Origin: Alcanivorax sp. | GTDB taxonomy: Bacteria > Pseudomonadota > Gammaproteobacteria > Pseudomonadales > Alcanivoracaceae | DNA: 64,000 bases | Assembly: GCA_022449455.1 (NCBI GenBank) | Contig: JAKUPL010000004.1 | Span: 62,001-126,000 of the forward strand | Direction: 5' to 3' | Part shown: in pieces, positions 16,455 to 28,400 of the stretch | Numbering within the stretch: position 1 is the stretch's first letter | How the letters are laid out: each line of letters opens with the position of its first letter | Made by a program: the position numbers and the translations under genes | Notes under the pieces: generated by a model | Told to the model about the DNA's origin: nothing | Databases searched by the model: none | What the model saw: only the letters and a program-made list of their open reading frames with translations

Positions 16455-19400
16455 ATGAAGCTGAAGCATGCCGCCCCGCCGCGCCCGTCGGCGAAACGCC
16501 CCGGTGACGCCACCTTTACCCTCAAGCCGTTGGCGCGAGCGATGGCCCTGATGCTGGCGGTGGGCGCCTTGCCGGTGGCGGAGGCAGGATCGCGGGTGGC
16601 GGGTGCGGACTGGATGGCCGCCAAGGCCTCGGCGCGGGCTGCTGCCCAGGCGTCCGCCTCTGCGGTGAGTGGGCGCTCCCGGGCCGCCACCCTGGCGGAA
16701 CAGCAGGCGGCGGCGAAGCTGCGTCACTCCATCGACAACCTGCGCCGCACCGCCGGCACCCTCGCCGCGCAGCGGGCCGCCCAGCAGGCGGCCCGCGAGG
16801 CGGCGCGGCACGCCGCATCGAATATTCCCAACGGTCTGGCCGAGGGCGGGCTCAAGGTGGACGCCAATCCGGATACCGCCGGATGGCACAACGCGGAAGG
16901 GCCCAGCCAGTCGATCAAGGACGGTCACACCACGGTGACGGTGAAGCAAACCGGGGATAAGGCCATTCTCAATTGGGAGACCTTCAACGTCGGCCGCGAC
17001 ACCACCGTCGACTTCGAACAGCAATCCAATTGGGCGGCGCTCAACCGCGTCAATGACCCGCAGGCACGACCCAGCCAGATTCAGGGTCGCATCCAGGGCG
17101 ACGGCACCGTCATGGTGGTGAACCGCAACGGTGTGGTGTTCAGCGGCTCCAGTCAGGTCAACGTACGTAATCTGGTGGCCGCCGCCGCCGATATCAGTGA
17201 CCAGCAGTTTCGTGAACGGGGCATCTACTTCGACGCGGAAGGCAGCCAGCCTGTGTTCACCGATGCCGCCGGGGATATCGATATCCAGGCTGGCGCGCGC
17301 ATCACCACCCGGGCGCCGGGAGCCAGCACCCAGGGTGGCGGCTACGCCATGTTTCTGGGGCGCAGCGTCAACAATGGCGGCGAGATCGTCACCGACCGGG
17401 GCCAGACCACCCTGGCCGCCGGTGACGATTTCTATATCCGCAAGGGACAGGGCACCGAACAGAACACCGCCTCCACCACCCGGGGCAACGAAGTGGCCGC
17501 CTCGCTGGACGCCGGCAGCGATGCCGGCCAGGTCATCAACGATGGCCTGATTCTTTCTCCGGAAGGCGACATCACGCTCACCGGCCATAAGGTGCGCCAG
17601 CAAGGGGTGGCGGTGGCGACCACCAGCGTGGACGCCCGCGGCACCGTTCATCTGCTCAACGCCGCCAGCGACGCTGAAGGCAGCGTCACCCTGGGGGCGG
17701 ACAGCGTCACCGCCGTGCTTATCGACGAGGACAGCGGCACCGCCACGGACAGCCGCCGCCAGCAACTGATCGACGAGTCCGCGGATCAGGACCTGCTCCG
17801 CGACCAGATGACCGATGGCCATTTTGATAATCTGGCGGACCTGCCGGATCGCCGCGACCAGTCCCGGGTAGAGATCGTCTCCGGCAACGACGTGGTGTTC
17901 GAAAAAGACTCCCTGACCCTGGCCACCGGCGGCCAGGTCGCCGTGGCCGCCGGGGACCGGGTACGCCTGGAAAGCGGCGCCGAAGTGGACGTGGCCGGCG
18001 CCGTCGGCGTGCGCGTGGCAATGGAGTCCAACAATGTGTTGGTGGATGTGCAAAGTAATGAGCTGCGCGATTCGCCCTTCAACCGGGACAGCGCGGCGCT
18101 GAAGAACGGCGACGTGTGGCTTGACCGTCGTGACCTTATCCTGGTGCCGGCCGGCACCGGTGGTTACGAAGAAGACCGCTGGTACACCGCCGGCGGTCTG
18201 CTGGAAGTGAGCGGCTACCTGGACACCAGCGAACACTCCGCCCGGGAATGGGCCGCCGCCGGCGGCACCGTGCGCCTGCAAGGTAACGCGGTGGTCAGCC
18301 AGAGCGGTTCCAGCGTCAATTTGTCCGGTGGCACCCTCAACGTGGAAAGCGGCTATGTGCGTCAGACCTGGCTGATGGGCGCCGACGGCAATGTTTACAA
18401 CGCCGCCTCGGCGCCGGGCTATCTGCGCTACACCGGCGTCTACCGGGGCTACCAGCGTCACAGTGCGCGCTGGGGGCAGACCGATGCTTATTACAACCCG
18501 GCCGTGATCCGCGAGCGCCGATTGGAAAGTGGTTATGTCGCCGGTCGCGATGCCGGTGAACTGATCGTCAGCGCCCCCACCGCCGTCCTTGAGGGCGACA
18601 TCGATGCCAGCGTCTACAACGGCGAACGTCAGGACCGTCCCCGTGACGCCGGCCTGGACGGCTACCAGCAAGCTCAGAATCGCGTCGCCCTGGGCGGACG
18701 ATTGCTGATCGGGAAATACGGCGTGCGGGGGCTTGCCGGCGGCTTCGAATCCGATGTGCGCATCGGCGGCTTCGACGCCATCGCCGACCAGCTGGAACGG
18801 GATGGGGAACTCGGCGAGCGACTCAACACCGTCTGGCTGGATGCCGAACACCTCAACCAGCAAGGTCTGGGCGGCGTGGACCTGGTGTCCGCCGGCGCCA
18901 TCCGCGTGGACCACGATCTGACCGTCACCCCGGGCGGTTACGTCCGCCTGGCCTCCGGGCAAGTGGACGTGGACGCCACCGTTACCGCGCGGGGCGGTGA
19001 CATTACGCTGACCAACATTATCGAGGCGTACAACAACACCGGTTCCCTGGTGCGTACCGCCCTGGAAGGCGCGGACGGCGAAACCCGGATGCGCCTGGGC
19101 GCCGAAGGCTTCCTGGATGCCCGGGGCCTGTGGAGCAATCAGCGCCGTGAACCATTCCGGGCTTCCCTGGCGCACCGCGATGGCGGTCGAGTCCAGGTCA
19201 TTTCCAGCCAGGATGTCACCCTGGAGGCGGGCAGCCGCATCGACGTTTCCTCTGGCGCCGCCGTGGACGCCGACGGCAACCTGATGGGCGGCCGTGGCGG
19301 CGACATCACATTGAGCGCCGCCACCACCGTCAATGAAAACAGCGGTTCTCCGCGGAGCGGTGTGCTGACCCTGGATGGGGACCTGCTTGGTTTCGGCGTG

Positions 19401-22400
19401 GACGGCGGCGGCACGCTCACGCTGCGCACCGGGGAAGCGGTGGTGGTGGGCGGCGATGCCTTCGAAACCAGCGGGCTGCTGGCCGCCGGTGAAACGGCAC
19501 CGGTGGATCTGACCTTGCTGGAGGAAGTGGTCATCGCCGCCGGCCAGACCCTGCCGTTCGACTATCAGTACCAACGCACCGTCGCCGTGCCCGGCGAGGC
19601 GCTCGGTAACAGCGCCATCACCATCAGTCCCACCAATACGCTGACCCTGGCGGCGGACTGGACCATACCCGAGTCAGCCACCGGCACCTTCCGGGTGCTG
19701 GTCGGCGGGACCGTCTATGGGTCCAATCAGACGGTGCCGGCCGGATCGGTGATCACCAATGTGGTGGGCGCCTCCATCGGCACCTTGCCTTCCGATTACA
19801 TCGTGCCCGCCGATGCTTTCCCCAACGGCATTCCCGTGCAGCCCAGCCAGCAAACGCTGCCGGCGGGTACGCCCCTGCCCAATGATGTGGTGTTCGCCGC
19901 CGGTGAAACCCTGGCCGCGGGCAGCGTCTTGGGTCGCGATGTGCGGGTGAAGCCGGTGCTGCAACTGGCCGCCGAGGATTTCCAGCGTGGTTTTTCCCAT
20001 TACGACGTCAACGGCCATAAAGGGGTATCCGTCGCCGAAGGCGAGCGCATTGATGTAACCCTGCCGGTATACCGCTTCCGGTCGGACGCCGCCTCGGCGA
20101 CGACCCGTGACGATGGCTTGGAAGTATGGACACCGCCTCTGTACCTGCCGATGGCGGACCAGGACGAAAGAATGTCCCGGCGGCCGGGAGCCAGCCTTAC
20201 CCTCAGATCAGAGGGCCAGGGCCGGCCGGGTGCCATTAGCGTGGGCAAAGATGCGGTTATCCAGGTGGACCCGGAGCAGTCCATTGTGCTGCGGGGTGGC
20301 CAGACCACCGTGGACGGTACCCTGAGGGCCCGGGCCGGGCGTATCGATATTCTCAATCCGTCCAGCGATGCTCAACTGCAGGCGGCGACACCGGCTCGTT
20401 CCATCTGGATTGGCGAGAACGCGCTGCTGGACGTCTCCGGGGTTGCTCACACCGGCACCGACCTGAGAGGCCGTCGCTATGGAGAGGTACTGAATGGCGG
20501 GCAGGTGACCCTGGGCAGCAACCTGCCTGAGGAAAAGGTGGAGGGCCTTTATCCGGTCAACAATCAGTTCATCATTGTCCGGCATGGCGCGGTCATCGAC
20601 GTGTCCGGCGCGCAGGCGGACCTGGATCTGGGCCTCGAAGGACCCACCACGGTATCCGGCGACGCCGGCGGCCTGGCGATGCGTTCCAATGCCGGCATCT
20701 ATTTCGATGGTGAGCTGCGTGCCGAAAGCGGCGGTGATGGCGCCGCCGGTGGCCGCCTGGATGTGATGCTGGAAACCATCGGGTTGCCGGTGAACATCGG
20801 TGACGAACGCCAAACCGAGTTGCGTACCATCGTGGTTGGCGAGGGCATTGAGTCCGGTCTGCCCTCGGACCTGACCGCCGGCAAGGACGATTCCGCCCTG
20901 CGTTTCGGCCAGGCCCGGTTCGACAGCGAGGACATCGAGGCCTGGGGGATTGATAGTCTGTCGCTGTGGGCCCAAGACGCGATCCTGTTCGAGGGCGACA
21001 CCGGCCTCGACCTGGGCGGCAAGATTGAATTGTCCGCCGCCGTGATCGGCGCCGCCCAGGAAACCCGGGATATCCAGGTGGCGCTGGCCGCGCCCTACGT
21101 CAGGCTGGCCGGTCGTACCGAGCTGCCGACGGTCCCCGGCAGCAGCAACCAGCAAGGCACCGGTCCGTTCTTCGAGTTCGAGAATGGCCATATCTCACCG
21201 AATTCCACCCATGAGAGCAGCCGCTTTTCGGTGAGCGCGGACCTGATCGATCTGGGCCAGGGGGCGGTGGCTTTCGGCGGGCATGGTACCCGGGGGCTGC
21301 TCGGCGGCGGTGAGGCGGAGGTGGATTTGCCAGGCTTCGCGCGGGTGACCCTGGACAGCCGGGGCGATATCCGGATGGACAACGCCGTGCTGACCGCGCA
21401 GCACGAGCTGGAGGTGATCGCCGAGCGCCTCTATCCGGTTACCCACAGCACCAATAATGCCCTGCGAGTCGGTGATATCAATCCGGACATCGAAAACGCC
21501 GGCAACGCGGTGCTCAGTATCCGGCGGCGTGGGGAGGGGACCCCGGATCTGCCACCTTCGGTATTCGGTGCGCTGTATTTACTGGCACCGAACATCGAAC
21601 AGAACGGCGCGGTGATGGCGCCGTTGGGGTTGATCTCGGTGGGGAAGGACGTCGTGAACACCGCTTTCGGAAGCGGGGCCAACCCGCCCTATGACGTCCG
21701 TAATGTGCAGGTGGATGTGGCGCTAGGGGCAAACAGCATCACCTCGGTCAGTGCCGATGGTCTGATCCTGCCCTACGGGTACACCACCGACGGCATCAAC
21801 TACTACTACGATGGCGAAAAGGTTGAGTTTGACGAACCGATATCCGACGCCGCCCAGAGGCAGCGTACCGGCGGTGGCATCGTCTTCGATGTCGCCACTT
21901 TCCTCGCCCGGGAAGGCGCGGTGGTGGACACCTCCGCCGGCGGCGTGCTCCAGGGCGTCGGGTTCCGGTCCGGCCAGCGGGGTTCGGTGAATATTCTTGA
22001 TACCGCCCTGGCCAATGCGGCGCCCTGGCACGCTGGCGACGGTGATGCCGAAGTGTATGCCATCGTCCCGGGCCACTACGGCGATGTGGCGCCGATCGAC
22101 CCGGCCCTGGCCGGGCCCGCCCGGGTGGGTGAGCGGATAACCATCGGCGCCGGCGTGCCTGGCCTGCCGGCGGGCACCTATACCCTGTTGCCCGCCGAAT
22201 ACGCCCTGATGCCCGGTGGGTACCGGGTGGAACTCGGCGCTTCCGAGCGTTTCGACCAGGGTGTTCGAAGCAGCGCGCCCGGGCTGTACGATGCCAGCGT
22301 TTATCTGGGGGTGGCGCATACCGGGCTGCTGGCCCGGCAGCCGCGCCGGGCCTCGATCATGTCCGGCGCCCAGGTACGCCGCTACGGCGACTTTGATGAG

Positions 22401-25400
22401 ACCACGCTGACGCAATGGGTGCTGAACCGCCAGGCGGAGTTCGGTGCCGCGCGGGCGCCGTATCTGATTCCCGAGGACATGCGCAGCCTGACCTTCGATT
22501 TCGGTGGCGCGCGGGACGATGGGGAACAGGTCTTTCGTTTCGACGGGGAGCTGCGCAACCGGCAGGTCGAGGGCGGCGCCGGCGGCATGGTGGCGTTTAC
22601 CGGCAAACCGCTGGAGGTGGTGGCCGACAAAGGGCAGGGCGCGGGGGACCGCATCACCCTGGTGGACGACGACATCAACGCCCTGGGCGCCACTATTCTC
22701 GGTCTGGGGGTGAGCGCGCCGTCATTCGACGGCAGACTGGATTCCTACCGGGTGTCCACGGTGGTGCGTTCCGGCGCCACCCTGCGCGCGGGGACCGTGG
22801 TGCTGGGCGGGCAGGTCAACGGTGCCGATGACGTGGTGGTGGAATCCGGCGCCACCATCGACACCCGGGGCTTCGAGGCGGCGGGCTGGACCGCGGCCAA
22901 CGGTATTGTTCTGGCCCCGGCCGAGGATCAGGCCCTGCTGGTGGTCGGCAATGATCTGATGACCTTCGGCGGCGCCAGCGGCGACGGCCGCCTGCGGGTC
23001 GAGGACGGCGCGGCGCTGTTCGGGGAAGGCTCGGTGGCGCTGCTGGCATCCGGCGGCGCGGAAATCGGTGATATTTCCCTGGGCGCCCGGGACCTGTTGC
23101 TGGGTGTGGAAGACATCAACGTGGGCACCGACGCGGCGCTCGCGCAGGCTGCTTCCGACGGTGTGCTGTCCTCCGGCTGGCGGCTGACTCAAAGTGTGCT
23201 CGACGGTCTGCTGCGCCCGGCCGACGGGCCCGGCATCGAAAGCCTGAGCTTCCAGGCCTCCAATTCCATTAACTTCATCGGGCCGGTCAGTCTGGATACC
23301 TTCGACCCGGGCACCGGCGAATCCAGCGCGGATCTGCGCTTTATCACACCGGCCATCTACGGCCTGGGTGGAGACGGGGACACCGCCACCATTCGCACCG
23401 AACGGTTCACCTGGAGCGGGCTGGGTTATATGGAAGGCGCCGATCCGGTGGCGGCGCAGCCGGGCCCGGTAATCGACGGCGGTGCCGGCACCGGCACGGG
23501 GGCCTTCCAGGTGGACGCCGATGAAGTGCTGTTCGGATTCAACGGGCCTCTCACCGATGAATCGACCAACCTGACCCTTGAGCGATGGATGCTGGGCTTC
23601 GCGGACGTGACCTTCAATGCCTCGGATCGCATCAGCAGTGAACGGGCCAGCCAGCTCTCGGTGTACCAGCGGGCGATCGGCGACGGTGACTATCAGGGCG
23701 GTAACCTGACGCTGAACGCGCCGGTGCTCACCGGCCAGGCACGCTCGGACATGACCTTCCGCGCTGGCGGTGATTTGACGGTGGCCAGACCGGAGGGCGC
23801 CGAACCGGTGGACCGGAGCGGCCTGGACCTGGGCGGGCGGCTCACCCTGGACGGCAACCGGGTGCGCATCGACGGCACCGTGGCGGCGCCCAGCGGGCAT
23901 ATTGAAATCCGCGCCGAGGAAGATGTGGAACTGGCGGCGGGCAGCGTCCTGGACGTGGCCGGCCGGGAAGTGACCTTCTTCGATGTGACCCGCCACAGCT
24001 TCGGCGGTGATGTGGTGCTGGAAAGTCGCCAGGGCGATGTGCGCCAGGCCGCCGGCGCGACCCTGGACGTGTCCGCCCGGGGCAGCGACGCCGGCACCGT
24101 CAAGGCCACCGCCGCCAACGGGCAGGTGGCGCTGGAAGGTGACCTGATCGCCCGCGCCGGGGATCAGCCGGACAACGGCTTCGAGGGCGGCTCGATTCAG
24201 GTGGAGGGCCTGACCATCCTCGATTTCGTCGGCCTTAACCTGCGGCTCGGCGGCGGCGGCTTCGATTACCGCCGGGACTTTACCCTGGGTAGCGGTGACC
24301 TGGTCATCGGCGATGAACTGCGGGCGCGTCATCTGTCCGTGACCGCCGATGGCGGCAGCCTCACCGTGGCCGGAACGGTTCGCGCCGGCGGCGACCACGC
24401 CGGCAGCCTGCGGCTGGCCGCCCGCGACGATCTGACCATCGAGAGCGGCGCGGTGCTCGACGCCAGTGGCGACACGCTCAAACGCGACAGCCACGGCGGC
24501 GCCATCGAGGGCAGCAACCGGGCCACCCTGGATCTCACCGCCCGGGATGGCCGCCTGGTGCTGGCGGACGGCGCCACCCTGGACGTGAGCGCCGGCGGCG
24601 AGGCCCGTGGCGTGATCAACCTGAATGCCCCCCGTCTGGGCGGCAGCCAGGGCGACGACGTGGCGGTGGACGCCGGCGGCCCGCTCACCGTGCGCGGTGC
24701 CAAGCGACTGGCGGTGAACGGTTTCTGGACCTACGACGATGCCCCGGTGGACGCCGAGGACGGCACCACTCAGGTGGTCGACGAAGCCTATATGGACGGC
24801 ATTCACCAGGACAGCGAAGCCTTCGTCAACGGCGCGCTGGCCAATGCCGACCTGATGGCACGGTTGGCCGGCCTGCGCGACGCCACCGAGACCTTCCAGT
24901 TGCGCCCCGGCGTGGAGATCGTCTCCGCCACCGAGGACGGTAACCTGCGCGTGGAAGGGGATCTGGACCTGGCGAACTACCGCTACGGTCCGGATGTGGA
25001 CCCGGCGGTGAGAGGTTCCGGCACCGCCGGCGTGTTCAACCTGCGGGCCGGCGGCGATCTCACCGTGAACGGCAATATCAGCGACGGCTTCGGCGTGCCG
25101 CTGACCAGCCCGGACAGTGAAATTTCCGTGGACTTCGAGTTGGAGCCGGGTCTGTTGGATACCGCTAATCGTTTCCAGTCGGACTACACCTTGCCGCAGG
25201 ATTTGACCCTGGCAGGTGGATGGAACATCTCTCAAGTGGACGGGAGCCTTCCCTTCGCGATCAATCCCTCTCAGGTGGCCCTCCCTGCCGGGGTTCCAAT
25301 TGAGGAAAGCGTGGTCATTGCCGTACAGACCGTCGTGAGTGGTGTTTTGGCGGCGGATGTAGTGTTACCCGTTGCGGTCAGGGATCTTCGCACGGGGGTA

Positions 25401-28400
25401 ACTTATGGTCCGGGTCTCGTTCCCGCAGGAACCTCGGCTACGTTTCTCGCGCCGCCCGCGACGGAATTCGCCGCCGGCTATGTGTTCTTCCTGTCGCCGC
25501 AGATTCAGGTGGATACCATCCCCGCCGGAACCGATCTTTCCAGGTATCAAAGTATTAGCTTGCCTCTCACGGAGACGAACAGAGAGATCAAGTTGACAGC
25601 CGGCATGGTTCTTCCCGAGGGGTTCAGAATTTCCAGTCTCAACGGATCGGAAACGATCAATGTGCCCCTGCAACCGCTGGCACCGGTGCTGGACCGGGGC
25701 CAGGAGTCCTGGGATATCCGCATGGTGGCGGGCGCCGATCTGGCCTCCGCCAGCCGGCGCGCGGTGCGTGCCGGCGCCCTGGCCGGAGACCTGGTATTGG
25801 ATAATCCCGACGCACCTCTGGTATTTCGGGGCATCACCAACGAAGAGCGGCCAGTCACCAGTGTGATCCGCACCGGCCAGGGGGACCTGGAACTGCTTGC
25901 CGCCCGGGATTACCGGCATGACTCCGCCTATGGTGTCTACACCGTCGGCAATGCGCTGCCGGCCGGGGAGGTGCCCGACGTGGCCCGCCCGGACGGGGGA
26001 GAGCTGGGAGCGAGCTATGCCGAGTACCAGGATTCCGAGGCGGTTACCGATGTGCAGGCCGGTTTCCTGACCGGTGGTGGCGAGGTGTTGGTACAGGCCG
26101 GCCGTAACCTCCATGGCTATACCAGCGGCGATTTGAATGGCGATCTACCGGCGTCGGATTGGCTTTGGACTCAGGGCGCCTCCGCCGACGGCGCCTTGGA
26201 CGCCTGGTGGATTCATCCGGGCACCTATAGCAAAAACAGTACCTCCAGGGCCAAATTCTCCACGTTCCAGGGCATCGGGGCCTTGGGTGGCGGCAATCTG
26301 TCGGTGTCCGCCGCCCAGCAGCTTGGCACCTACGCCTTTATCGGTGCCGACGCCACACCGGTGGGGGCCCTGAACCTGGTGGTGGGCGCCAGCGGTTGGC
26401 GTGACGCGGACGGTACCGTCCGGCAAACCGGGGGTGGCGAGCTTCGCGTCAGCGCCGGGGCGATCAATCCTTTGCGGGACGGTACGAGAAGTAACGTGGC
26501 CAATCTGCGTGGTGATATCCGGGTGCGGGCCGGCGCCATCGGGCAGACCTGGCAGACGTTTCAGGTGCCAGGCAACTCTGATCCTCGGCCGGACGATCTG
26601 ATCACCCGGGCCCGTGTTAATGCCTACGGCATTCTTTCAGTGACACAGGGTGATGGCTCGGCTCGTCTGTTGAGCGTGGGGGACGCGGTATTCCGGACCC
26701 TGAACCCGACCGCCGGTCTGCCGGGCGCCGGGCTATGGACCGACGGGACAAAAACCTCTGTTTTCGCGGCGGGTGGGGACATAACGATGAGCAGCCTATC
26801 AACGGGTATCGAGGCCCCCTCCACTCTCAGTCTGGTGGCGTCCGAAGGCTCTATTTACGGAACGCGTAACTCGGGGGATAGCATTCAAGTGCGTCCTTCA
26901 TTGGATGGGGGGGTGGAGGTGCTCGCCGCGGATTCCATTTACCGCTTTGGTTTGGGGGGCGAGGCGTATGAAGATGCCGAGGGCGTTTCTGGTTTGGCGC
27001 CGACCCGCTTCTACGCGGTGGACGGCGATATCTACAGCCTGGGCTATGGAACCTTGCCGTCCACAGGAAGCTCGGGGCTGCTGGGCCGGCCGGCTTGGAT
27101 TCGTGCCGGTCGCGATATTGTGGGCTTGGGCGTGAACCTCGACGGTACCTTCCAGCGTCGGACGGCGGCTTTCGGTCACAACGCCTCGACGGACGTGTCC
27201 CTGATCGAGGCGGGCCGCGACCTGATCTATATCGACGCCGCCGCGGTAGGGCCGGGCACACTGGAGGTCACCGCGGGCCGTAACTTCTACCAGGCGGATC
27301 GGGGCTGGGTGCGCAGCATGGCGGGCCTTTCCGGCGATATCGGCAGCGGCGCGGACATTGCCATCAACGTGGGCATGGGCGCGGACGGCCCGGATTATCA
27401 GGCGCTGATCGACGCCTACCTGAACCCGGCCAACCTGGCCGATCCGGGCCGGCCCCTGGCGGACCAGCCGGACAAGGTGGTCAAGGTTTACGATCAGGAG
27501 CTGAGCTCCTGGCTGGAAGACCGCTACGGCGATGCCGCCCTGGACGGCACCACCGCGCTGGCCTATTTCGAGGCGCTGTCGCCGGAACAGCAACGCATCT
27601 TCCTGCGCGAGCTCTACTATGCGGAACTGCGCGCCGGCGGTCGGGAATACAACGATGCTGATGGTGACCGCACCGGCAGCTACCTGCGCGGCCGTCGTGT
27701 TATCTCTACCTTCCTGCCCAAGGTGGACAGCGAGGCGGGCACCTCCGGCTACCAAGGTGATTACACCATGTTCTCCACCGGTGAATATTCCGGCCTGGTG
27801 CGCACCGAGGGCGGCGGCGATATCCAAATGCTGGTGCCCGGCGGCGATCTGATCGTGGGCGTGGACGGCGTGCGCCCGGAGGGCGGCGACAACGGCATCC
27901 TTACCCAGGGCCGGGGCGATATCCAGCTATATAGCCAGGGCGATATCGCCCTGGGGCTGTCGCGCATTTTCACCACCTACGGCGGCGACATCTTCGCCTG
28001 GTCCGCCGCCGGCGACATCAACGCCGGCCGTGGCGCCAAAACCACCCTGGTGTACACGCCGCCGCGCCGGGTCTATGACGGCCTGGGCAATGTGAGCCTG
28101 TCGCCGGTGGCGCCGACCACCGGGGCCGGTATCGCCACCCTGGCCCCCATCCCGGAAGTGCCGCCCGGCGATATCGACCTGATCGCGCCGCTGGGGGTGA
28201 TCGACGCCGGCGAGGCGGGTATTCGGGTATCCGGCAACGTGAACATCGCCGCCCTGCAAGTGGTCAATGCGGAAAACATCCAGGTGCAAGGCGAGTCCAG
28301 TGGCCTGCCGGCGGTGGCGCGGGTCAATGTGGGGGCCCTCACCAACGCCACCAACGCCGCCAACAGCGCGGTGCAGGCGGCGGAGCAGGTGAGCCGTGGC

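Noticed and set aside
16314..19574. A 1086-codon open frame on the minus strand opposite the exoprotein start
   Set aside because: It is antisense to a clear TPS domain in high-GC DNA, where long shadow frames are common; its composition (Gly/His/Ala/Val-rich) matches no family.
22722..25235. An 837-codon minus-strand frame inside the exoprotein gene
   Set aside because: Same reason: an antisense shadow of a repetitive, GC-rich coding sequence.
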